Shown: positions 57,660 to 64,000 of the stretch, in pieces
How positions within the stretch are numbered: position 1 is the first letter of the stretch
Layout: each line of letters begins with the position of its first letter
Assembly: GCA_009360345.1 (NCBI GenBank)
Contig: SPDP01000010.1
Span: 1 to 64,000 of the forward strand
Source of the DNA: Alcaligenaceae bacterium SAGV5
Lineage (GTDB): Bacteria; Pseudomonadota; Gammaproteobacteria; Burkholderiales; Burkholderiaceae_B
DNA length: 64,000 nucleotides
Direction: 5' to 3'
Notes under the pieces: generated by a model
The model's database searches: none
What the model was told of the DNA's origin: nothing
What the model saw: the letters and a program-made list of their open reading frames with translations, nothing else
Translations under genes and position numbers: made by a program

Positions 57660-58825
57660 TGTCCCGCCCAGAGGCGGTTCGTCATGTCGTCGGCACGGAA
57701 CGATGCGTAGCGCGCTGCCATGCTAGACCCGGGTGCCCAGCCCATAATGCGGATGATTTCGGCGTCGCGCAGCAGCCAGTGGCCATCCGGGGAACGCATT
57801 TCGAACCAGCGGCATGTTGCCTCGTGCCGCAAGTCATGTTCCGTCAGATCCTCACAACCAGCGTATGAAAACAGCGACGAAAACCGGTGAGACAATCGGC
57901 TCGTTACAGCAGCCATGGTCTCTGGATCGCCATTCCAGAACGGAAACACGAGCGCATCATGATCTGCTTCAGATGCAACTAAGTAGTCGGTCAGCAGCCC
58001 GTGGACGAACGGCGTCATAGGCACGTCACGGAATTTGACCCGCCCACGCCATTGTTTGCTGGACTGCACCCGCAGGATGCGCCGGGAGAAATCGACCCAG
58101 CTACGCCGGAGCTGGTACGCCTCCCGTAGTCGCAACCCGCAATTGGCAATCAGCAGGAAAAGTACGCGCAGGTCCGCTAGATCGGGGCCGGTCAGTGGAC
58201 GCTCTCGATCGGGACGTTTCTCGCCACCGAGTGCAGCCAAGATTCGGCCCTCCTCCCCCGGCGATAGCCGCCGGTCCCGCTCGATGTCAATTTTTGGTGT
58301 GAGTTGCTTTGCAGTGAGAATTTCCGCATCGATCTCGTTGTAGGTCGAGTAACCACGCGGCAGCAGCTTGAGCGGATTGCCGGCCATGACGTCCGGCGTT
58401 TTCCGCAGCACCCAATCCAACACCTTTCCGAGCGCCTGGACCCGCTTCCGGATCGTGCCCGGAGACAGATTCTTTTCGTGCTTGAGCCTCTGCACCCACG
58501 ACTCCGCCCAGGCGTAGGTGACGTGTCGGAGTTGCACGGACCCAACCTCCTCGAACAGTAAATCGAGGATTTCCACGTCGGATTTAGAGGGATGTCCAGA
58601 TTTGACCCAGGCACGTATGAGCGGCCCAAGCAATGCGGCTGGTTCAGCAGCGGGCTGGATCAGTCCCTCTGGAACAATACCCACCCTGAACCATTTTGCG
58701 CACTGTTCCCCGTACTCGCGCGCCTCGCGCTCCGTATCGAACGTGAGATACACCCGGCGGGGTAACAGCTTGCTGGAGACGGTCAGCTCAAACCGCCCGG
58801 CGGGCGTCCGACGCACATTTGCCAT
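57656..58825 (-). CDS. Tyrosine-family phage integrase
   Basis: 389 aa from ATG 58825 (CCAGGAATTC before it); a start at 58891 is possible. N-terminal arm-binding part, a SAM-like core domain (TYAWAESWVQRLKHEKNLSP), then the catalytic domain with R232 (NCGLRLREAY), H330 and R333 (EHDLRHEATC) and Y373 (MAARYASFRA). It lies 160 bases from the 3' end of tRNA-Cys, pointing away from it, the usual arrangement for tRNA-site integration. Confidence 0.92.
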   Translation of the reverse strand: MANVRRTPAGRFELTVSSKLLPRRVYLTFDTEREAREYGEQCAKWFRVGIVPEGLIQPAAEPAALLGPLIRAWVKSGHPSKSDVEILDLLFEEVGSVQLRHVTYAWAESWVQRLKHEKNLSPGTIRKRVQALGKVLDWVLRKTPDVMAGNPLKLLPRGYSTYNEIDAEILTAKQLTPKIDIERDRRLSPGEEGRILAALGGEKRPDRERPLTGPDLADLRVLFLLIANCGLRLREAYQLRRSWVDFSRRILRVQSSKQWRGRVKFRDVPMTPFVHGLLTDYLVASEADHDALVFPFWNGDPETMAAVTSRLSHRFSSLFSYAGCEDLTEHDLRHEATCRWFEMRSPDGHWLLRDAEIIRIMGWAPGSSMAARYASFRADDMTNRLWAGH

Positions 58826-58986
58826 GAATTCCTGGAACTCGACTACACGGAATATATGGAAGTATACGTGCGGTTGGACCGCAGATTTCAAGCGGTTTCG
58901 AGCAGATTCGAGGGGTATTTGAGCAGACTCGGCAGCGATAGCTACCGGTGCGTCGCTTGCAAACCTTTGATTTACAAGGAGAAATT

Positions 58987-59060
58987 TGGAGGCGCGTGCC
59001 GGAGTCGAACCGACCTACACGGATTTGCAATCCGGTGCATAACCGCTTTGCTAACGCGCC
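58987..59060 (-). tRNA. tRNA-Cys (GCA)
   Basis: 74 bases including encoded CCA. Acceptor GGCGCGT / ACGCGCC, anticodon loop with GCA inside GGATTGCAAATCC, T-arm GGTTCGACTCC. The prophage integrase lies directly beyond its 3' end, so the attachment core is probably within the T-arm/acceptor sequence, which stays intact here. Confidence 0.95.
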
Positions 59061-59121
59061 ATGGCGAACGAAGTTCGCATCTTTCCGCCCAAGAAAGGGC
59101 TTTTGCTGGAAAGAGCCCGCT

Positions 59122-59127
59122 ATTCTA
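59122..59127 (-). promoter_or_regulatory. Candidate -10 of the tRNA-Cys promoter
   Basis: TAGAAT on the minus strand, 62 bases before the tRNA 5' end. The leader between holds AAGCCCTTTCTTGGGC, a small stem. No clear -35. The stretch 59061-59237 contains nothing else. Confidence 0.4.
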
Positions 59128-59237
59128 CACGAAGCCGCGCTTCTTCGCGAGGCGCCTCCCTGCCGCCGCGCCTGCACGAACCGCCGGCCCGGCAGGAGGC
59201 CGGGGCAATCCCCGGCAGCCGGTGAGCTGCCGGCGTT

Positions 59238-62200
59238 TCATTGCAACCGGATCCCGCTGCCTCTGATCCTCACTACCTCGTTGAACTCCCCACCCTGCTC
59301 GACGCTGGCGGAGACCACCCGCGGCGGGATCCTGGCGCGCATGTCCGGCCACGATCTCTGCGCGCTCGTGATCGCCGCGGCGGCTTTCGGATCACGTGCG
59401 GCGGACGGCGGAAAGGCGGGCAGGATATCCGCCGCCAACCCCGCCGCCGGCTGAATCAGCGTGTAGTTCGAGGCGTCCGTCCCGTCCAGTCCGAAACTGC
59501 CGTGCAGCGCCACCGGTTTGCCTGCGCCGACCTCGGCATCGACGAACGAAGCCGTCACGGCGCGCTGGTCCAGCCCCACCTCGTCGCCCGCCACCACGCC
59601 GGACAAGGCCGCGCCCGCCCACGTGGCCCTGGTGGTGCCGTCGTAGATCTTGTCCTCGGCCGCCAGACCCGTAATGTCCAGCGCCTTTGGCGTCACCTGG
59701 TAGCTGGCTCCAACGACACTGATGTCGTAGCCCCGCTGGTCTCCGGAGTACAGGCCGGACACATTCAACGTGCGGCTGCCCGCATTCTTGTCGTCCAGCG
59801 CGTAGACAGCCGTACCGTCCAGGCTCGCGGAAGCGTCCGACTGGGTATATGTACCGCTCGCCGACGTATTGCCATCGTAGACCTTGCTGCCACCGTCGGC
59901 GACAGTCACCGTGATCGGTGTCAGGAACGTTCTCAGCCAGGGCCCGGTGTTGCCGTCGTAAATGCGCCAGGCGGTACCGTCGCCTCCCCGGTCGGAAATA
60001 CTCCAGCCGGCATCGGCGAACGTGGAGAGTTGCCGCAGCTCATCGAACCTCTTGCCGGTCACGCCATCTGGACTGCCCCCTCCCGCGCGGCTGTTGATGG
60101 CGTTGCCGCCGGCATCGGTGGTGGCGTAGAAACTGCCGGTTACCGTGCCGTCGTTCCAGCCCACCAAGCCACCGCTGGTGCCGCCGCTCGTCGCTTCTCC
60201 CGTCGCATAGACGTTGGAGATCTCGCCGTTCAAGTTATGGCCCACCAAGCCGCCGGTGTTGTCGCTGCCTTCCACCGTGGCGGCTGCATAGGCGTTGGTG
60301 ATCGTGCCCTGGTTGACACCCACCAGGCCCCCCGTGTCGGCCCCTCCCTTTACCACGCCCGTCGCATACGCGTTGGCGATCGCGCCTTGGCTGCCCCCCA
60401 CCAAGCCACCGGTGTAACGGCCGCCGGAGACGGCCGCATTGGCCAGACCGACGTTGCGCACGGTACCGCCATTGCCCACGTAGCCGAACAGGCCGACGTA
60501 GGCAGTTGTCCGATCGATCGTCAGGCCGCCTATGACATGGCCCAACCCATCGAAGGTGCCGGTGAAAGCGCCGGCCGGGTCATCGTGACCGTAGGCGCCG
60601 ATCGGACTGAAACCCTGGCTGCTCCACATGCCCGATGCGCGCGCGCCGTCGGCCACGGACATATCGATGTCGTGAGCCAGCGTATAGCTGGCCGACGGAT
60701 CGATGTTGACCAGTTGCAACTGGTGGGCGTTGCCGATGGAGGTGGCGTACTCGAACCGCAGGAAGGGACGGGTCGCGCCCTCCGCCATGTACCAGTCGTT
60801 GCCGAAGTTGAAGAACCCGTAGCTGTCCTGGCGGAAGGCATCCGCCGTGCGCAGGCCGATCGGTTCGGCGCCGGCTGCGCTGGAACAGTATGCGGTGCCC
60901 CAGCCGCCGCAGGCCTGCGCCTGGCCGGTGCTGTCCATGTCCCAATAGCCACGGATAACCGTGACGTAGTCGCTGTCCCCGATCAGGCCACCGGTCGTCC
61001 CGCCCGTCACTTTGCCGGTGGCATAGGAATACCACAAGGTGCCGTGGTCATGTTCACCCACCAGGCCGCCAGCCGAAGAGGTTCCGGTGACATCTCCGGT
61101 CGCGTAGGTGTACCAGGGTGAGAACGAATCGGCGGCCCCCACCAGCCCACCGGCAGTGCGGCCGCGGACGTTACCGCTCGCGTAGGCATACCGGAGGCTG
61201 GTGTTCGCACCATATCCAAGCAATCCGCCGACGCTGCCGCTGCCTTCGACATCGCCGGTGGCATATACATGGTCCGCCCTGCCATTGAAGGAACCCATCA
61301 GCCCGCCAACGTTGTCCCGGCCCCATACGCCGCCGGTCGAGTAGGCATGGGATACCAGGCCGCCGTCGACGACTCCCACCAGGGCGCCCGTATTGTTGCC
61401 GCCATGCGTCGAACCACCTCGCAGGCCCACGTTGCGGACGATGCTGTCGTCAACGAGATAGCCGAACAAACCCACGTTCTCGGCATCTGGGCGATTGATG
61501 GTCAGTCCGTCGACGGTGTGGCCCAGGCCATCGAAGACCCCCGAGAAGCCCAGGCCTCTGCCCGCCGCTCCGATGGGGTTGAAGCCGGCGAAGCCGCCGC
61601 TGCCGTCCGGGTTCCAGCCGGCCGTGGCCGTGGCGTCGATATCGCCGCCCAAGGCGTAGTGGCCGCCCAGGCCACCTCCTATTCCCTGCAGTTGGGCCAG
61701 GCTGGTGACGATGGTGTAGGGCGTGCCGTTGATGCTCAGGCTGTTGCCGGTGCCGGTGAAATCCACCCGGCCCAGGCCGGGCATGACGTTCACGGTGCCC
61801 GCGGCAACGGCCGCGTCGGCGCCATTGGCGGTGGCCGGATTCATCGCCAGGCCGGCGGTGCCGCCGGCGGTCAGCGTCGCGTTGATGTTGACGTTGTTGG
61901 CGGCGGTAAGCGTGAGGGTGTTGGCGCTCCAGTCGACCGTGTCGTTGACGTTGAGGTTGCCACTGCCGGTGGCGGCGCCGGCACTGGATTCGATCGTGAC
62001 GTTGCCGCTGCCCAACTGGGCGCCGAGCACGGCTCCCGTCATGTCGCCGCCGCTGGCGGCAATGGTGAAGTCCACCGGATCGATCAACCAGGTGCCGCTC
62101 TTGCCGCCGGCCGCCTGGGTGGTCACGCGGACGTCGTCGGCGATCTGCACCCGCGCCGCGCTGGTTTCGATGAAACCACCGTCGCCGTGGGTGGGCGCGC

Positions 62201-63146
62201 TGGCGTCAAGCGTGCCGGCAACCACGATGCGATCCTTTTCCATGCCGCCCAGGAGCACGATCTTGCCGCCTTCGCCCGTGGACAGGGTTCGTGCTTCCGT
62301 CACGCCCGTGTGATTGATGACCGTGGACGTCAACGCGTCGGCCGAGGCTGCCGTCATGTACACCTGCCCACCGTCGGCGCGGATCGCGCCGCCCTGCCCG
62401 ACCAACGCGTCGATCGCGCCTTCGTCCACCTTGATCTTCACCGGCCCGCCCAGGTCCAGCGTGACCTTGCTGCCCGCGCCCAACAGCACGTTGCCTTTCG
62501 TGGCCTCGATACTGCCCTGGTTGACCACGCGCGCCGCCACCAGCGCCACCGTGCCGCCGTCCGCGGCGCGGATCGCGCCCGCGTTGACGACGCCGGCCCC
62601 GCTGTGGCCTTGCAGCACGTACTTGCCGTCTTTCTCGGTAATGGCGTGCGTGGTCGCCACCAATCCACCCACGTCCACCTGCGCGGTAGGACTGAACACG
62701 ACGCCGTTGGGGTTGGACAGGAACACCTGTCCGTTGGCCTTGAGCGCCCCCTGGATCGAACTGACGTCGCTACCCGTGACGCGGTTGACGGCCACCGAGC
62801 TTGCGTCCGGCTGCACGAATCGGACTGAATTGCCCTGGCCGATGGAGAAACTCGCCCAGTCTATCCCCAGCCTGCCGCTGGACTGGGTAATGGTCATGTC
62901 AGGACCGCTCTGGTGGATGACGCCCGCGCCCGAGGTGACCTGCCCACCCGTGGGCAGGGGCCCCGCCCATGACGGCGCGGCCCCCGCAGCCAACAGGCCC
63001 ACCATCAGGCCCGCCTCGGCCAGCCGGCGCAGCCGCTGCCCGCCGCGCTTGCCGTGCGATCTCTCGATCTCCGATACCGCCACCCAGGCCCCCCGGACCT
63101 CGCTCCAGACCAGGCGATACGTAGTGTTCAGGCTTGCGCGCTTCAT
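59238..63146 (-). CDS. TpsA-type exoprotein with ESPR, GLUG and MBG-like regions
   Basis: 1302 aa. Extended signal peptide: ESPR motif (NTTYRLVWSEVRGAWVAVSE) plus hydrophobic AGLMVGLLAAGAAPSWA. TPS domain at ~60-290 (DWASFSIGQGNSVRFVQPD, VFLSNPNGVVFSPTAQVDVG). From ~550 to ~1030 there are GLUG-type repeats of the form GGLVG...G-x-I-x-N-x-Y-A-T-G (NVGGLMGSFNGRADHVYATG, GGLVGVNQGTITNAYAAATV). Then MBG-like domains (TVADGGSKVYDGNTSASGTY, DKIYDGTTRATWAGAALSGV). The preceding gene is its TpsB exporter. An HMW1-like adhesin is the nearest familiar type. Confidence 0.9.
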   Translation of the reverse strand: MKRASLNTTYRLVWSEVRGAWVAVSEIERSHGKRGGQRLRRLAEAGLMVGLLAAGAAPSWAGPLPTGGQVTSGAGVIHQSGPDMTITQSSGRLGIDWASFSIGQGNSVRFVQPDASSVAVNRVTGSDVSSIQGALKANGQVFLSNPNGVVFSPTAQVDVGGLVATTHAITEKDGKYVLQGHSGAGVVNAGAIRAADGGTVALVAARVVNQGSIEATKGNVLLGAGSKVTLDLGGPVKIKVDEGAIDALVGQGGAIRADGGQVYMTAASADALTSTVINHTGVTEARTLSTGEGGKIVLLGGMEKDRIVVAGTLDASAPTHGDGGFIETSAARVQIADDVRVTTQAAGGKSGTWLIDPVDFTIAASGGDMTGAVLGAQLGSGNVTIESSAGAATGSGNLNVNDTVDWSANTLTLTAANNVNINATLTAGGTAGLAMNPATANGADAAVAAGTVNVMPGLGRVDFTGTGNSLSINGTPYTIVTSLAQLQGIGGGLGGHYALGGDIDATATAGWNPDGSGGFAGFNPIGAAGRGLGFSGVFDGLGHTVDGLTINRPDAENVGLFGYLVDDSIVRNVGLRGGSTHGGNNTGALVGVVDGGLVSHAYSTGGVWGRDNVGGLMGSFNGRADHVYATGDVEGSGSVGGLLGYGANTSLRYAYASGNVRGRTAGGLVGAADSFSPWYTYATGDVTGTSSAGGLVGEHDHGTLWYSYATGKVTGGTTGGLIGDSDYVTVIRGYWDMDSTGQAQACGGWGTAYCSSAAGAEPIGLRTADAFRQDSYGFFNFGNDWYMAEGATRPFLRFEYATSIGNAHQLQLVNIDPSASYTLAHDIDMSVADGARASGMWSSQGFSPIGAYGHDDPAGAFTGTFDGLGHVIGGLTIDRTTAYVGLFGYVGNGGTVRNVGLANAAVSGGRYTGGLVGGSQGAIANAYATGVVKGGADTGGLVGVNQGTITNAYAAATVEGSDNTGGLVGHNLNGEISNVYATGEATSGGTSGGLVGWNDGTVTGSFYATTDAGGNAINSRAGGGSPDGVTGKRFDELRQLSTFADAGWSISDRGGDGTAWRIYDGNTGPWLRTFLTPITVTVADGGSKVYDGNTSASGTYTQSDASASLDGTAVYALDDKNAGSRTLNVSGLYSGDQRGYDISVVGASYQVTPKALDITGLAAEDKIYDGTTRATWAGAALSGVVAGDEVGLDQRAVTASFVDAEVGAGKPVALHGSFGLDGTDASNYTLIQPAAGLAADILPAFPPSAARDPKAAAAITSAQRSWPDMRARIPPRVVSASVEQGGEFNEVVRIRGSGIRLQ

Positions 63147-63206
63147 ATGTCTCTCTCGAGCTCGTGCGTATACGGGTTTTCTTGAGGGATGGCCTGCCGG
63201 CCCGGG

Positions 63207-63527
63207 TCAAAAACGATAAGCCAGGCTGGCCCATGCCAACGGCTGCGCGTCATGCGTATCCGATTGCGGCTTGCCCCCCTGCGTGCGCCAGGCCAGGCTC
63301 ACGTCCAGCAGCCACTGGGTCTGTACCGACACCCGCACGCCAAAGCCCACGCCCGACAGCGTCCGGTTATTGTCGCCCGGCGTCCACGGATCCTGGTTGA
63401 TCTTCACCCGGCCGATATCGAAGAAACCGTAAGGCGTGACGTTGCCGATCGGGTAGCGCAGTTCGGTCTGCAACAGCCACCCCGCATCGCCATAGCCCTC
63501 GCCCAGCGGATACGCCCGTACCCCGCC
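63207..63527 (-). pseudogene. C-terminal end of a TpsB (FhaC/ShlB-type) outer-membrane exporter
   Basis: About 106 residues: GGVRAYPLGEGYGDAGWLLQ (the conserved VRAYP barrel motif), ELRYPIGNVTPYGFFDIGRV, GVGFGVRVSVQTQWLLDVSL, ending PLAWASLAYRF with terminal Phe. POTRA domains and most of the barrel are missing. Upstream of ~63527 the frame is unrelated and the plus strand encodes the tail of a Bug receptor. The order TpsB-TpsA, 61 bases apart, is normal for two-partner secretion. Confidence 0.85.
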
Positions 63528-63592
63528 TGGTGCGCACGGACCTGGCGCGCTGGGCGCGGGTGATTGAAGCCCGGGGCATCGCCGCGAACTGA
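63527..63592 (+). pseudogene. C-terminal tail of a Bug-family receptor
   Basis: LVRTDLARWARVIEARGIAAN-type ending then TGA; the F/L-x-R-x-D-L-A-R-W-x-x-V-I-x-x-x-G-I pattern is the normal end of tripartite tricarboxylate receptors. No upstream part exists, because the sequence before 63527 is the reverse strand of tpsB. It is evidence of a joint, not a gene. Confidence 0.6.
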
Positions 63593-63608
63593 GGGGCCCC
63601 ATACCCAG

Positions 63609-63638
63609 TTCGCGCGCGCCCCCTGGGGGGCGCGCGAA
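63609..63638. repeat. GC-rich inverted repeat, possible bidirectional terminator
   Basis: TTCGCGCGCGCCCCC / GGGGGGCGCGCGAA around a single T, followed by GCGCGTAGGGGGG. It is of a type seen between convergent genes in Bordetella/Achromobacter, to my recollection. It separates the Bug tail from the DUF481 gene. Confidence 0.5.
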
Positions 63639-63654
63639 GCGCGTAGGGGGGCCC

Positions 63655-63999
63655 TCATTCGAAGCGATAGCCGATGTTGGTCAGCAGCAGGGTGTCCGAC
63701 TTCTTCACCCCAGGCTGCGGATTGCTCATGTAGCGGTTCGACAGCGTGACCTTGAGCTCGATCTTCTTCGTGATGGACGTGGTGATGCCCGCGTCGAACT
63801 GGACGCGGTAGTCGCCGCCGTTGCTGATGTTGGGGTAAAGCGCCAGGCGCTGGTTGAGCGAGGTCGTGTCCGAGATCATGTGGGTGGACTCTTCCCCCAG
63901 CAGCAGTTCGGCCGAGTTGCGGGTCTCGGTGGTGAAGCGCTCGTGGTTGTACGCCAGGCCCGTGAACAGGTCGAAGATCGTCTTCTCGGTCTTGATGAT
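63655..63999 (-). CDS. DUF481 (YdiY-like) outer-membrane protein, partial
   Basis: The last 114 residues of a gene that continues beyond the right edge. TIFDLFTGLAYNHERFTTET, SAELLLGEESTHMISDTTSL, NQRLALYPNISNGGDYRVQF, DAGITTSITKKIELKVTLSN, ending TLLLTNIGYRF-E. Alternating amphipathic strands and the L-N-Q-R-L-x-x-Y-P-N motif mark the DUF481 barrel family. Function unknown. Confidence 0.85.
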   Translation of the reverse strand: MIKTEKTIFDLFTGLAYNHERFTTETRNSAELLLGEESTHMISDTTSLNQRLALYPNISNGGDYRVQFDAGITTSITKKIELKVTLSNRYMSNPQPGVKKSDTLLLTNIGYRFE

Positions 64000-64000
64000 G

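Noticed and set aside
1..64000. Insertion sequences or transposons at the joints
   Set aside because: No transposase, terminal inverted repeats or target duplications were seen anywhere in the window.
1..64000. CRISPR arrays
   Set aside because: No regular short repeats with unique spacers; the repeated stretches are protein-coding.

Overview
High-GC DNA from a betaproteobacterium of the Alcaligenaceae (Bordetella/Achromobacter-like). The call rests on a pssA-leuA pair, a Bug-family tricarboxylate receptor, several filamentous-haemagglutinin (TpsA) paralogues, glycine-rich autotransporter passengers and lambdoid-phage genes of Bordetella type. This is inference from protein families; no search was possible.

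Layout. (1) 1-3476 is a mosaic of short, alternately oriented gene pieces: a TpsA C-terminus, three glycine-rich autotransporter passenger pieces, the C-terminus of a regulator that looks like an anti-sigma factor, and a polysaccharide deacetylase lacking its end. They are joined inside coding sequence with no IS element at the joints, so this is either a real multi-inversion or an assembly/library chimera. (2) 3477-26579 is a leftward surface-signalling and exoprotein locus: a trypsin-like protease, a TonB-C-domain protein and a lipoprotein HtrA, then two tandem cassettes. Each cassette is STN protein - ECF sigma - FecR anti-sigma - giant TpsA. The first TpsA is intact (4743 aa); the second is cut after its secretion domain. 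The plan resembles the Pseudomonas aeruginosa PUMA3 (VreA-VreI-VreR/PdtA) system, and two Pho-box-like elements flank the locus. (3) 26740-29749 is conserved core: a GNAT acetyltransferase, leuA, a terminator and pssA. (4) 30061-31948 is an alpha/beta hydrolase plus a Bug receptor behind a promoter with a large palindrome. (5) 31980-34019 is an autotransporter C-terminal half fused to an unrelated N-terminus.

(6) About 33757-58986 is a lambdoid prophage next to the 3' end of tRNA-Cys. From right to left it has an integrase, an excisionase, a rightward left operon of small early genes (Lar, HNH, lipoprotein), OL-like operators, a leftward set of membrane/secreted proteins, a Fic toxin pair, a CI-type repressor, OR-like operators, Cro, CII, ParB-like and RdgC proteins, a HEPN-like cargo gene, DUF1364, O-like and P-like replication proteins, DUF1064, an antirepressor and a possible antiterminator. 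It also carries a RelA/SpoT-domain protein and HicAB. No lysis, packaging, head or tail genes are present and I found no second att site. It is therefore defective, or its late half was separated by the joint near 33757.

(7) 58987-59060 is tRNA-Cys. (8) 59238-63527 is a TpsB (C-terminus only) - TpsA pair with ESPR, TPS, GLUG and MBG-like regions. Its TpsB is cut by the tail of a Bug receptor on the other strand, and a DUF481 outer-membrane protein runs off the right edge.
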